This document shows positions 12,707 to 27,372 of a stretch of 64,000 bases of DNA, in pieces. The translations under genes were made by a program, and so were the position numbers. Under the pieces are notes generated by a model. That model searched no databases, was not told where the DNA came from, and worked only from the letters and a program-made list of their open reading frames with translations. Source of the DNA: Aphrophora alni (taxonomy: Eukaryota > Arthropoda > Insecta > Hemiptera > Aphrophoridae); contig OY740770.1 of NCBI GenBank assembly GCA_963513935.1, positions 85,905,267-85,969,266 on the forward strand. Reading direction: 5' to 3'. How positions within the stretch are numbered: position 1 is the first letter of the stretch; the number at the start of each line of letters is the position of its first letter.

Positions 12707-12778
12707 ATGGCACAGAAGTTTGTTCCCAGACTCCTTGTAAAGCTTGTTTGCCCGACAGCCGACAACCGTGAGCCATGA
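12707..12778 (+). pseudogene. possible mariner transposase fragment
   Basis: A 23-codon frame reads MAQKFVPRLL and later TADNREP, then a stop and MSV. Many insect mariner transposases contain KFVPRLL followed by xxEQKxNRxxxC, just before the first catalytic region. The seven-residue match is suggestive, but the following 100 bp do not continue the family. This is a weak call that chance could explain. Confidence 0.35.
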
Positions 12779-14473
12779 ATGTCTGTGGTTTGGTGTACCT
12801 CAGCCACCTTGCATAACCACCTCGTCAGTAACTGGAAAAAGGTACACTTTGGAGAACCACAGCTTACCATTACATCAAACAAATGAAAAGGATTAATTGA
12901 TACTTTATTACATACATCTGTATAAAGAAAGTACATCAAATAAAAGTAAATAGATATTGAAATTGTCATAATATGCTTTATTGATTTTTTGATTTTTTAA
13001 ATATTTTGCTATAAGCCGTTCGTACAAGTAGCCGTTTCTCCATGTGTTTTTTTAATTTTTATTTTTTTATTTATTTATTATTTTTTTATAAAACTATGCA
13101 AATTTGTAGGACCTTCCACAAGGAATACACATTCCATTATCTTAAAAATAGCTATTTGATAAATTATGGATAAGACAGCACAACATATTGTTTACTATTA
13201 CCAAAAAAAACGAATTCGCAGATGTTGGGTAGTTGTAGTTGCCAATTGAAGGATGTTAAAAATTTCCAAATAATTCAGGAGAGTAATTCTTTAAATTTTA
13301 ACGGTTAAAATGTAGGATTAGGCCTTGGACGCCTTCGTATATTTCAAATCAACGACAGCAATCTTTAGCGAAATAACGAGGTTTATAACAAATTTTCCAA
13401 TCTGTAAGTAAAATAAAATGACTGTTTATTAAATTTATGGGGGACAAAACTTAATGACTTTGACGTGGGTCAGAGTTCATTACTCACGACATATCTTCAT
13501 TACTATTTCCAGTTTACTAAATAGTGTTAAACCTACACATTTTACAAAAAATGGATTAAATTTGCATTTACCAATTTTGAGGTATTCAATTTTTTTTGAC
13601 GGCTTCAGTAGTTAATTTCGACTTTCATGAGATCTTGAATAATTTTTAAGATCGTCTATCAGTATTTTTTGCTCTTTAGAGGCATCGTTTTATCAGAATT
13701 TAATCAAAATCGTTAAAGTAGAGTTTGGAAAAATTAGAATTCAAAGTTCTTAGTTTTATTACACCTATTCCCAAATTTTAAATTATATTTAAAAAACATT
13801 CGGGATATAATATCACCACATAGCAAGTTTAATTAATCTCGGTCCGTTCGCTTATGATGTCTAGCATACTGACAGATTGACACTGAATCGTTATATAGAC
13901 AATGTCCCTAATAATACTAATTTAGTTCAATGGGGCTTCGCATATTTAACAAAATAAACATGTTTATTAAATTCCAATTCTATGCCATAAAAACCTAAAC
14001 ATCATAATTTTAATTTTATCTTTTTTTCTCTCTCTTCACTCTCTATAGATAATATGAGTTCATTGAAAATTCAACTATTCGTACAAACTAAAATCAGTTT
14101 GGAATCTACAATGTTCCCACTTTTATATTTACGTATGCACCGTGTACAGGAATATATGTACCATGTTTCACTAAATAATTCATGTCAATCGATCGGTTTG
14201 TGTTAAGTACACAATGCTTAACCTATAACAACAACGATAGTGATTATTAACTAAATAGGAACAGTAAAATCAATACTTGAGTAGTGACACAACACCAACT
14301 TCCATTGGTTACAATGTTTTAACAGCTTTACACTTCACTTATACAGTGTGTGTGTTAAGGCGTGCCACAGTTTTAACTTAAAAAACCATCCAAAGCTATT
14401 AAATACATGAAACATAAATGGAATTTAAAAACAAATCAAAATTGTTTCAATGGGTTTAGCGAAATTAGATTTG
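12779..14473. other. non-coding stretch with a possible repeat-P fragment
   Basis: Around 13690-13890 the sequence has a TTTAATCAAAATCG head and a CGGTCCGTTCGCTTATG tail that loosely resemble repeat family P seen at 28.5, 36.8 and 56.4 kb. The remainder, including T-rich 13050-13087, shows nothing recognisable. Confidence 0.35.
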
Positions 14474-14495
14474 GGCTCGATACACATATCGAGCC
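14474..14495. repeat. perfect 9-bp hairpin
   Basis: GGCTCGATA and TATCGAGCC flank a 4-nt loop (CACA). It lies about 100 bp downstream of the minus-strand mariner relic, so it could mark part of that element's end, but that is inference. Confidence 0.75.
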
Positions 14496-14598
14496 AAAGG
14501 TTTTGCTACATTTAATAGTCCGTAATTAATTTCATACCACACGGTAGGCTATATTGCATCAAGAGTTAGAAATTCATTCCTGTTTTAAGAGTTGAATG

Positions 14599-14790
14599 CT
14601 ACAATTTTTTTTCCCGTGACACCTTTTGATTCACAAAACCATAGGTATAAAATCTATTGTTTATAAGACTGGAGAGTGTTGAGGTCATGACTTCCATCTG
14701 CCCTACCCGATCTGGAGTAATCTCATGAATGAAGTCCCTAACAACATTGTCACCATGTATGGGAGTAGCGTCGTGTTCAATAATTATTAA
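14599..14790 (-). pseudogene. mariner-like transposase relic (catalytic core)
   Basis: A 78-codon minus-strand frame (14599-14835) aligns from about residue 17 with the mariner catalytic core. EHDATPIHGDNVVRDFI corresponds to the family's QDGAPPHxxxxVRxFL, whose Asp is the second catalytic residue and is kept here. FVNQKVSR near the end corresponds to the segment after DFFLWG. The intervening WPPRSPDLTPLDFF block is eroded to MTSTLSSLINNRFY, so the last catalytic Asp is lost and the protein would be inactive. The first 16 codons include a run of Phe/Ile from an A-tract and are probably not original. No N-terminal half was found on either side. Confidence 0.75.
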
Positions 14791-15308
14791 AAAAAAAAAC
14801 ATATGACATTCCAGGTAGAGAGAGGGTATCGACATGTGGAGATAGTTGTCTGATTTTATGCTGTTTATTTAAAAGGAAAACGGACCGTCAATGATCTTTT
14901 AAACGGGACTCACAACGTATTAACTTTAGAGATATCGCACTGATGTTACATTCAAGTCCCAAGCCAAATTTCTAAATTGCGTCTACCAAAATATCCTTAA
15001 ATTTGAAAGGAAACCATGATCACTGAAAATAACTCTGTATAGAAACTTTTCTGCATTGTCAATATCGCTAATTGTCAACAGCAACATCTATCTTTTGTTG
15101 TATGCAATGTAATGATTGAAATTTATAAGAAATAAATCTTCAAACCTTCATGGATTGTATTTTTGATCGGCCTATCAAATTTATTAATTTATTTTTACTT
15201 AGACAATATACGAAGCAAGTTTGGAAAAAGCCAAAATTTATAAACTACGTTTTTTTGACTGATCTTCACATCTCATGACCTCAGTAAACCAATAAAGTGG
15301 TTTTCGAT

Positions 15309-15326
15309 ATGACGTATGTACGTCAT
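15309..15326. repeat. 18-bp near-perfect palindrome with CRE-like half sites
   Basis: ATGACGTA and TACGTCAT flank a 2-nt centre. TGACGT is the half site of bZIP (CREB/ATF) proteins, but there is no gene context to support regulatory use. Confidence 0.5.
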
Positions 15327-15977
15327 CTTTTGTTGTCGTCAGTACGAAGGCAAGATAATGGCCACAAAAATTAAGACAGGAAAAGAAAATTTGGTATAAG
15401 GGACAGTGTGCTGATAGAGACTCTATTAAAATTCAAAAACCACGAATTGAAAATTTCGCAATGGCTGCCATTTTATTCACTTTCTTGTTCATATCTCATT
15501 GAATTCAACTTATAACAGTCTTAATAGTCGTAGGCTATAGGTATGAGATCGGTGATCAGGGCCGAATCAAAGACACGAGCAAAGCGAGTGAAGTTTTTGG
15601 ACTTGGTCGACGTCAAGAAGTAGTTATTTACATGATCACGATGTTGAAAAACCCGTAACAACTGTTTTAAAGAAACTAATCTTTAATTTGTGTACACGGC
15701 CCGAAAATAAACTTACATATTTAGAGGATCTGATTGTTCTTAAATTGTATAGTCCGGCTGGGTAACGGTGCCTATAAACTTGTTTATGACTACGAATGAA
15801 AATGTTATTAATTGTTTAAACAGACTCGTCACAGATGACCTACCAGACTGATATCTTACTTGTAAGCTCATTGACTGCCTTCTTAAACGGTCTATTCCAA
15901 AGAAAAGTGTTGATTTTTTGTGGTCCTCATTATGTAAGTACAGAATTATACTTGTTCTTTGCACAAAAGCCACTTGA

Positions 15978-16094
15978 TCAAACTTCGCAAGGCATGCAAC
16001 CTAATGTACTTTCTTTTGTAAAGTTGTCATCTCTGCAAACACACTCGCATGGCAGTTTGATTATATTTATTGCGTTACCATGCATACCCTCCAT
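15978..16094 (-). other. 38-codon Cys-containing small ORF, unassigned
   Basis: A minus-strand ATG frame contains LPCECVCRDDNF and later LGCMPCEV, giving five Cys in its second half. It has a less AT-biased composition than its neighbours and sits just right of other overlapping frames (15740-15973 minus, 15835-16140 plus). There is no signal peptide, as its N-terminus is not hydrophobic enough, and no family is recognised. It could be a chance frame or an exon fragment. Confidence 0.15.
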
Positions 16095-16255
16095 AACCAA
16101 ATTATATGTGGCATTTCTCAGTGATATTGTACTTAATTGAACACTTTTTTAAGCGACTATGATAAGTTCTTTATAAAATATGACCATATGAAATTAGATT
16201 ATAACTTTACGGACACAAAGTATAAAAGAACACAAATAATAATATACATTATGTT

Positions 16256-16318
16256 TGACGTCGCTCAGGCGTCAGTGTCGGGAGGTTAGCCCTGAAGGTC
16301 GTTGATTCGAGCAGGAAG
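16256..16318 (+). repeat. tRNA-like segment (possible SINE head)
   Basis: GCTCAGGCGTCAGTGTCGG followed about 20 bp later by GGTCGTTGATTCGAGC loosely follows a tRNA-derived RNA polymerase III promoter. GATTCGAGC fits the B-box core, and the A-box is poor. No cloverleaf could be drawn with confidence. It is probably degenerate or coincidental. Confidence 0.25.
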
Positions 16319-16412
16319 GAGAGTGGTATAGAGTGTTAGTAGAGGGCGGAATGACCCGGGAGGGTCGGAAAGATTTCTGACGGCGAATGGTGAAGGTAGA
16401 TAGGCACATTTG

Positions 16413-16432
16413 GTGGCTCTGAAAAGAGCTCT
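16413..16432 (-). promoter_or_regulatory. histone-mRNA-type 3' stem-loop look-alike
   Basis: On the minus strand the sequence AGCTCTTTTCAGAGCCACCA differs from the canonical animal replication-dependent histone stem-loop (GGCTCTTTTCAGAGCC plus ACC) at one position, the first base of the stem. In histone mRNAs this structure binds SLBP and directs 3' cleavage without polyadenylation. No purine-rich downstream element is visible, and no histone H1, H2A, H2B, H3 or H4 coding sequence was found in any minus-strand frame up to 17060. Confidence 0.4.
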
Positions 16433-17092
16433 CGGCCTGAGGTATCCCAGGTTACCTACCGTACCACGTATAGTGGAGCTCTAGGGTCTCCGCGGACTGG
16501 GAAGGAGACGCGGACGGGACGGATAGTGATGTAAATAGGCTTCGGTGTGGAGTTTGGTAAACTTTATCTCCGTGTAAATCGTTTTATGGAGTAGCTTGGC
16601 GGTGGCTCGAAGAGTAGATTTGCCGGTCACTGCTCCTGTCTACTTCTTCGCCGGCAACTCGCCTCTTCTTATTGTGCATCGAGGGCGCACAGACTACTAC
16701 CGCCAGAGCCGGTGTTCTAATAATTTACTTTTAAGGATGTGGAAATGCTGCGATGGTCCACCGCCAGGGTTTCCCCTAATAATTCACCTGTCGGGGGGCA
16801 CACGGAATTTTTGCTTCGTTAGGGCGTTAACCGCTGTTGAGAATGGGAAGTAGATAGTCGGTCTTCAAGAAAATGACATTGTATGTTGGTACAGGGCGCT
16901 ATGGCAAACTCCCTCGGTTTATCGTCAACCTGAGTGTATGGGGGGGACAGTGTAAGCTTCCTGATGTTGAGTGTCTAGTGGAGTGGCTGTTAGCTGGAGG
17001 TGAGGTGATCAAAGCTCTGAAGTGTTGTCTCGGGGTGTAGTGCAGGTCTCCTGGAGGAGAAGTGATGAATTTGTTGGTTTTCGCACCCTACT

Positions 17093-17350
17093 TATATAAT
17101 ATTCAGCTCTCGTAGCTCGTAGCTAGCTTGGATAGGACTGGGTGAGTCTTAAACGATGAGCTTTACATTGTAATCGTATCAGAGTTGCGCGAACCATTCA
17201 GAGCCGAGCAGGGATGTGATTGGTTCGTAGGTTGTTGACGAAGCTCCATTGTTTAGTTTCGCGCTTTTTCGCGGCTCCGTCGTCTAACGTGAAGCTGTTC
17301 GGCCAGTCAGAAACAAGCTAATCAATGCGGTGGTTTCTAAGTTCGATTGG
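17093..17350 (-). promoter_or_regulatory. minus-strand promoter-like cluster (CCAAT, E2F-like, TATA)
   Basis: Reading leftward, CCAATC occurs at 17350-17345 and 17223-17218, an E2F-like GCGCGAAA at 17264-17257, and TATATAAG, a full TATA-box match, at 17099-17092. Order and spacing resemble cell-cycle or histone promoters, and the predicted start would be near 17063. Motif matches alone are weak evidence. The cluster gains interest from the stem-loop look-alike 0.6 kb downstream on the same strand. Confidence 0.3.
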
Positions 17351-17480
17351 TCGAAGCAAAGCCGCTCAAGGCCGGTGAACGGATGTGGCGGACTAGTGTG
17401 AGTGTGGGGGGGTGTGTATGTTGGCAGTGTTTGCTGTGTTTCGTGAGGAAACTAGTTGGGTGAACTAGTTCCCTTTGTTG

Positions 17481-18320
17481 GTGACGTTATCATGTTTAAC
17501 TATCAATGTTAGATTTAGTAAAATTTTGTCGTAGTTTTATGCTTTGATTATAAATCTTCTTAATGAATCTTAACTGAAGTAATTTATCTATTGCAGAAGT
17601 GAGCATGGCAAGAATTAGACATGAGAGAAAAGTAGACATTATTTTGGGTCATTTATTGTAGAAATTCCAACCATTTCTAACCTCGACACTAAATCCCTTG
17701 TGACACGATTTGGGGAAATCCCATCCCAAAGTTGTCTTAATACTGTCTGCTAGTAATTGCATTCCAGGGTTATGTTAGGTTAATGTTCATTTCCTCTTAA
17801 GTTGACTTTCTAATACTAATTTTATTAAAATGTTTTACTTACTCTGAAGACATGGAATGTTAATGTAAATGTTTCGCAAAACTATAGCATAAACAAACAA
17901 ATTAATTTTTTTGTATATGTTATGATATACAATTAATTGAAGAAATTAATTATTGCAATTCTAATTAAACAACTCATGTGTTTTTAAGAGTTCAGCATAT
18001 TCAACCTTTTTGTTTATTTTCCTTTATATAAAATCAAAATAACATGTTTTTATAGGACACAAACAAATCTATAAGAACGTAAAAAAAAAAACTAACGTTA
18101 AAAACAAAAATAAATCAACACTTTCAAGTTATTTAGCAGTTATCTAAGCAGTGATAACAAAAAAAATTCTGAGATCTCTATGAACCAATTTACCTAAATT
18201 AATTGAAATGTTTTGAGATATAAATATATACATATGTGGATATGGAAGTGGTGTCAAGACAAGTTTAAAACAATTATTATTTTGCATTTAAAAGTATTTA
18301 CAAAATGTCAAATTTCTGAT
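17481..18320. other. AT-rich non-coding stretch
   Basis: Composition drops back to AT-rich directly after the GC island. Nothing recognisable apart from one GTTAGGTTAA motif near 17772. Confidence 0.6.
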
Positions 18321-18355
18321 CGTTTTCGTGAATAGTTGGGTATATTCACGAAAAC

Positions 18356-18356
<1 letters not shown>
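18321..18356. repeat. perfect 14-bp hairpin next to (TA)n
   Basis: CGTTTTCGTGAATA pairs perfectly with TATTCACGAAAACG across the 8-nt loop GTTGGGTA. The right arm runs straight into a TA microsatellite, so the whole block is a strong cruciform former. Confidence 0.9.

Positions 18357-18394
<38 letters not shown>
18357..18394. repeat. (TA)n microsatellite
   Basis: A pure TA run directly abuts the preceding hairpin. Confidence 0.97.
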
Positions 18395-18396
<2 letters not shown>

Positions 18397-20037
18397 AGAT
18401 TGTCACATTGAACTCAGCATTGAAAAATAATTTATAATCATGTGTCACGCAATCTTGTTACCATTTAAATAAATTGATTTAAATCCAAAATGACCAACAA
18501 AAATTATAAACATCCTGAAAAGTAGTATTAGTTAATACATATCAACTTTAATTTGTACTAAATTGATATGAAGAAAATTGTATGTAAATATGTATATGGA
18601 AATAATAACCTAAAAATATTATTCATACCTACGTACTCATGACAGACGTTACCCAATTTAAAGAATGAGCAATATTTTAATTTTTCGCTTATCTTGGAGC
18701 TTCCTTGGTATCCAGGTTTAATTTTTCTTTTTGTTGATGCTATTTAACAAAGGAAACGTGTACACACAAGTGTACAACCGATTCATACACGTTGAGATTT
18801 TTCAGACAGATTTTATATTTAGTACATGTTATTTATTAACAGTTCATATATGATCGGGTGTCAATGCAAATTAAATGCTATCCTCATTGTTTAAAATGTT
18901 TTATAATTTTGTAATTAGAATTTTATTGATTTATCTTGTTATAGTATTAACAGTGTTAAAAAATGCAGTTCTATTAAAGTATACACGTGTTTTAAGAATA
19001 CAAAACTTTAATTTCGGAAGATGGAATTATAAATTCACTTTTTTTTTTTTACAGGTCATAACAAATTTAGGCTTTAAATCTTTTCAAATTCTTTAAGCCA
19101 ATATTATCTTATTGAATATAACTAACACAAAAACAGCATTTTAAATATTTAGACCACTTTATGATGTATTCTAATTAGAAACCAATAATCGAAACATAAT
19201 CAATTTTAATGGAATTAAACTCAATGTTCAATTTTAACGCAGATACCAAAATACATCAAAGGAATTTAATGATGATAGTAATAGCTGTAACTAATACTCA
19301 ATATTGTTAATTATAAAAAGTTAATCATTACTGATTGTTTCATCCTGTAAGACAAACTTCAGGAGGCAATAGAAATTAACATTTTAGGTTTTCATTATCT
19401 CAAAGTTAGACGGTTAATGTTAAAGTAGATTTGTAATATTAGCCGCCTGTGGAGCCACAGACTGTGTGCATATTAAATCTAAAAACAAAGGCGAACTGAT
19501 GCAGAATGGGATGGGGTAGACTCACTGGGGAAATTAAAGTTTAATAAGAAAAATGTACAATGTAATTGTAATGCTGCAACAATCGGGGTGTTTTCTGTAA
19601 TTTGATAAGCTTCAGTGTAAATGTTGCTAAGGTAACAGGCAGCCGTATTACATTTGATGTTTCCATTAAACGAGCTTTTTGATTTATAATTGTAAATTGT
19701 AATCCTACCATAATTTGAAATAATATTTTAATAAATAGTGAATTTTCTTCAAATTAAGAACATTTATTATGAAATTATATATTATGAAGACAAAAGACAG
19801 ATCGGTCTTTTATCATTAAAAATATTAACGATCTCAGCTTAGCTACCCATCTTCCATAGCCAATTTTGATATTTCATCAGTTTTATATTATTAGATTTTG
19901 TATGAATTAATGATAACATCAAAAGTACAAAAATAGCTTTAATTTAAAAAAAAAACTACTTATTTAACCACGTTATGTTATCTTGCTTTCCATAACTATT
20001 TATTGTCATTATCTTTCTTTTTATTACTATTATTATG

Positions 20038-20039
<2 letters not shown>
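18395..20039. other. AT-rich non-coding stretch
   Basis: No gene or transposon motif was recognised. The 73-codon plus frame at 18875-19096 has the Ile/Leu/Phe/Tyr-rich composition expected by chance. Confidence 0.6.

Positions 20040-20093
<54 letters not shown>
20040..20093. repeat. (TA)n microsatellite
   Basis: A 54-bp pure TA run, followed by a TG-rich stretch to about 20112. Overlapping frames read poly-Tyr/Ile on both strands and are artefacts. Confidence 0.98.
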
Positions 20094-20098
<5 letters not shown>

Positions 20099-21284
20099 GT
20101 GTATGTGTTTTTATCCCTTATGGGGGGAGGGGTGCCAGTTCCGTTTATGTGTTTATCTGTGTGTTTTTTAACACATTGCACATGTTACATTATGATAATC
20201 TTAGACTGTGAGGCGTTGCATAAAGGCGTGGTCTTTATTGTCACAATAAAGCCACAATAAAATTATTGTCAAAATATTATTGTGATGGCATTGGACCAAA
20301 GGCGTGGCCACACGTCATCTTGCTGTTTTATCTGTATGAAACTTTGGGTTTGTCAGTCGCAGTCCATTTTCAGAAATGTTTACGTGCGTGTAACAACTGA
20401 GGATTAGACAAACAATGTGGTTATTGTGGAAAACTGTGTGAAATTCAAAGATGAATAAATTCAATTGTTATTTTAGTCTATTAAATTGATTTTCACGAAC
20501 ATTACATAAAAAAATTGTTTGGTTTTCAACGGTGGAGAATATAACGCAGAGCAATTTGAGTAATTTTACAACCTTTCAACAGAAATATAAGAATATAATG
20601 GCGCTACAAAATTTCGCGTACAACAAATAATGCTTTTCGAATATTTTATAATGTTTATTTTATAATTGTATCATGTTTTTTTATAAACTATACACTTTTA
20701 TTAATGTTTAACGTATATAGAGAACTCTAGATTTGTATTAAATAAAAATTCTCTACTATGTTAAATATTTTATTAAAATTGTCTCTCTTACTCATAGATC
20801 TAAAACAAAAATTAGATCACATATATATCTTAATATTCGAGTAATAATGATTTATTGTCATTTAATATAATGCATATAGATTTGATCATAACTTAATTGC
20901 AATAAAATAGTGGGAAAATTAACTTTGCTAATTGTATAATAATTAGTAACATAATTAGTTAAAAATGAAATATTTCTATTTAAATCAACTCTTGCTTAGT
21001 AAATTTAGAAACAATTTTGAAACCGCCCTTTCAGATATCATCCTCAAAAGTCGGTTTTGTGTTTTTTAAAATTAATATATTAATATATTTTTAAGAAACT
21101 TTAAGTTCCATTAAATTTTCGTTGAAAATAATCTCTGGAAAATTTGGTGCATGCTTAGATATTTGATGTATTAACTTATTTATTCCCAATGAATAAATAA
21201 AATATGTAGCTTTTCAGTAAAAAAAATCATAGATTGCGATTTTTGAAAACATTCTTATCTGGTAAATCCAGTGCTCTTAATTAA
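20094..21284. other. non-coding stretch with small repeats
   Basis: AAAGGCGTGG occurs twice about 70 bp apart (near 20221 and 20296). CTTTATTGT/ACAATAAAG at about 20231-20249 is a perfect 9-bp hairpin with a 1-nt centre. No coding signal. Confidence 0.5.
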
Positions 21285-21500
21285 CACTTTTCTTCTGTCT
21301 ATCCGTCCATCTGTGATGAATTTGCCATGGAAACTACTTAAACAATTTCAATAAAATTCACCACACATATTTCTGTGAGCAACCGAACAAATGAGTTTAA
21401 AAATCTAATAATTTCTTTATTAGTTTCAAAATGGCCACCATTTAAATTTGTTTATACCAAATAACATTTACAAGTAATCTTCCAATATCTCGGCATAGTT
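21285..21500 (+). repeat. probable interspersed-repeat tail
   Basis: The order CTGTCTATCCGTCCATCTG, then TTCAATAAAATTCACCACAC, then AAATGGCCACCATTTAAATT resembles degenerate interspersed repeats common in insect genomes, where a run of Pyr-rich GTCCGTC motifs precedes a TTTxAATxAAATTxxxC block. No protein-coding part is visible. Family name unknown. Confidence 0.4.
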
Positions 21501-24500
21501 TATTTTCGCAGGCTGACATACGTTATCAATGAATAACACTAATCTCCACAACACTAAATTAAGGCGTTATCTCAGAAAAAAAGAAGCCAAAATATAAAAT
21601 ACCTGTATAAGAACAATGTTCTTTATTAAAATTTATCACACATTTTTAATCTATGTTCGGAAATCAAGGATATCATTGCAATATTTCTTCTTTGTGTATA
21701 CTTGTAAAATTTTCAGCTAACATTTTTGGTTTATTGATTTGTTTTGGTTTGACAAAATATATCCCTATAAAATTTACAGCTTCCAATATTTAAGTTCAAT
21801 TTCTCATTGCTTATTTATTTTGTTTTCGTAACAGATACACAACAAAGGGATACAAAATCAAAAGTTTTTGCTTTATCTAAATTTATTTAAATGTTTTATA
21901 TGCTGAAACATCAATAAAACGACAAGTATTTAAAAATATATCTATGATATGGTTTCAGGTTTACACTAATTGCCTGAATGTTTGGCTTTGGTTGATAGAC
22001 CAGAATATCTCCATTAACAACAGCGAGGGCAGCCTAACCAATATGACACGTCAATTGACCCCTATCTCCTTCTCCCACCACAACGGTAGTGATTATTTTT
22101 AAATAACAGACGGTTACCATGCATACAATTTTATTTAAAGCAAGCATTGCTCGAGTTATGACTTCCGCGCAAACATTCAATAACTCTTGTCTCTTGAACA
22201 TTATCATTTTTGAATTCTCAAATAATTTCGCCAACTAGTTTCTTTTGCAATTCATATTATTTTATACTTCAGATTGAGTAATATTGTTTAGGAAACTCAA
22301 ATTAAAACGACGAACATTTAATTTTCAATGACAAAACATATCATCGACTACGTAATTATCTACAGGTGTTTACAAGTACACAAGTTTTGATGATGACGAC
22401 TTCTTTATGGAAAGGTCATCATATTGAATAAAAAAGTGTGAGTTGCACTTTTAACTGTATTTTTTTATTTCGTAAATAAATAAGAATTTGTAATTGTTAC
22501 ACTTGCACAAAGAAAACTGCATATAATTATTTATAAAACTAGTCACGTTTGATGTTATGATATGTTTATTGGAATGCATTTCAATTAAAACTGACATCGT
22601 TTTAATTATGTTCCTCATACTGACATCTAACTGATTGATGTACTCAAATTTTTTGATTGCAAAACTTTTGAACCTGCACAATATTGATTGACATGAAAAA
22701 AGTGATTGTCCTGATATATCTCTCGAACGTAAAACGTGATAATGTAGGTGTAGTTTATTAGGAAATATGAAAGTATTTGTGACTCAAAATAACACATAAC
22801 GATTTAAAAGTAGGGATCTACTGTTGTAATTCTAATGGTCTGTAGTTTTCTATTCATAGATGTAATAAGGTTTATTTATTTATCACTATTTATACTTAGT
22901 TCATTAGCCTTTTAAATTTTTCTTTAGGTTTCTAATTTTCGTTCCTAACATAGACCAATGCTTCTTGACTCTCAATTCATGTTTGTCAGGCGATGATGAC
23001 CGACAGATTTTTCACCTTTAAAAAAAAAAAAAAAGAAAAAAAAGAAGTTTTTGTTTGTCATATTTTGGGTTTAACTACTGATAACGACAGTTAATACATG
23101 CTCTTAAACGTCATTTATTATTTGCGTAGACAAATTACGATTATTATCCGCATAAACTAGGCAATCAGGGAAGGAGTAGTTCTTTTCCTGAATGTATTTC
23201 CCCAATATCTTGTTTTATCACCACGTTCTCTCATTGGGAGCTGTAATTTGTAACTATATTATTTATTTACTTTTATAACAACTATCCTATCTGAAACTTA
23301 TGTAACCTAGCTGACATTGTTCATAAGATAACGTATTGATAGATTTTGTTTTCAGAAATTACCGTCTCTGTATGTACATTTATATATTTTTGATAACCTA
23401 TGTGAATCCTCCAACATTACCTTCTCTCTATACACATTTATATTTTGGTAACGTATGTGTTACTCACTTTCTATCAGTTTATAGACAACCTCTCATGACC
23501 TCTTGACTTCCTGTGGGACTACACTCAACGTTGACCAACACTTGTATAACTTATTGACATATAACTTACCACAGCAAATGAGAGGAATTAATTTTTCCAC
23601 AAGAAACAAAACCACCAAGGTGTAGTAAATTCAATTTAGGATTAATATTTATACCATTTTGAATTGCGACGGTTAATTATAAAAAAAAATAAAAGATTTC
23701 TATTTAATATGGTTGTTTATCATTTAGGTATTTAATAACATACTACGAAATTGCCGGCTTAACCATAGATTCGTAATGGTGGGAAAATTACGAAACTAAT
23801 TCAAATAGCAACCAAATATATAAGCCATTCAGTTAATGAGGCATTGACGATACCAAATAAACATTATTTAACTATCGTAATTAAACTGATATGGAGACAC
23901 TCGTTTGGTAAAAAAATCAATCACGACTCACTATATAATTTGTGACATTAGCAATCCCCTGTCCACTGAACTAAACCTGTAACACACTCAACACCACATG
24001 CACTCAATGCCAGGTTATTAATTAACCCTACCGTCTTCGTCTTGACACTCCATTACCCCTGAGTTCCAACTAAGAATCTCATTACACCAACAAATATACA
24101 GTCTTGAAACATGAATGTGTTGAGAAATTGGTATATATAAAGGGCTTTATTTGGGTATTTTTGACTTCTATGGCCTGTTACGAGGCTTTCCATTGTCTCC
24201 TGCTAAATGTCCTAAAAAGCTCAAAAATTCATGAAGTAGAAAACATTGAATGTATCAGATTCCATAATATATAATTTTACCTGCGACTTCCCCCCTTCTA
24301 TCTCTTGATGTATGCAATTATTTTATATGATTCCACGGTATTTGTAAAGTTTATCTAGGTTTAGTATCATTATTTTATCCTAATATATATGTTATCACTT
24401 ATCATTCAATAAAATTTTAATTGATGACATTTGGGAAATTAATATTATATAATATCTCGCTCTTAATCTATATATCCATTTTCCAATCTCTTTTCTTAAC

Positions 24501-24540
24501 AGTGATAAATTAATAAATTCACCTTTTAAATCCAGTCAAT
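21501..24540. other. AT-rich non-coding stretch
   Basis: Nothing supportable. A purine tract of A-runs with single Gs lies at 23020-23047. Short minus frames at 22034-22234 and 22451-22681 show no domain. Confidence 0.6.

Positions 24541-27372
<2,832 letters not shown>

Larger units (their letters stand above)
16255..17480. other. isolated GC- and CpG-rich island
   Basis: About 1.2 kb is conspicuously richer in G, C and CpG than everything around it, with sharp edges near 16255 and 17480. It contains no long recognised ORF. The best frames are 85 codons on plus (16596-16853, non-ATG start) and 31 codons on minus (16584-16679, beginning MHNKKRRVAGEEVDR). Minus-strand motifs look like a promoter at the right end and a histone-type 3' stem-loop at the left end; these are listed separately. 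Alternatives are the 5' region or LTR of a retroelement, a transferred GC-rich segment, or a CpG promoter of a host gene whose exons lie outside the window. Confidence 0.6.

Noticed and set aside
15835..16140. 101-codon plus ORF as a gene
   Set aside because: No recognised domain, no start context or splice evidence, and competing frames on the opposite strand; not distinguishable from chance.
16256..16318. Functional tRNA gene
   Set aside because: B-box-like core only; no acceptor stem, anticodon arm or terminator that would make a cloverleaf.
16596..16853. 85-codon plus ORF in the GC island
   Set aside because: Starts at a non-ATG codon. The VTAPVYFFAG stretch vaguely recalls histone H2A but lies on the wrong strand and nothing else aligns.
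19983..20260. Tyr/Ile-repeat frames on both strands
   Set aside because: Translation of the (TA)n microsatellite; no flanking coding signal.
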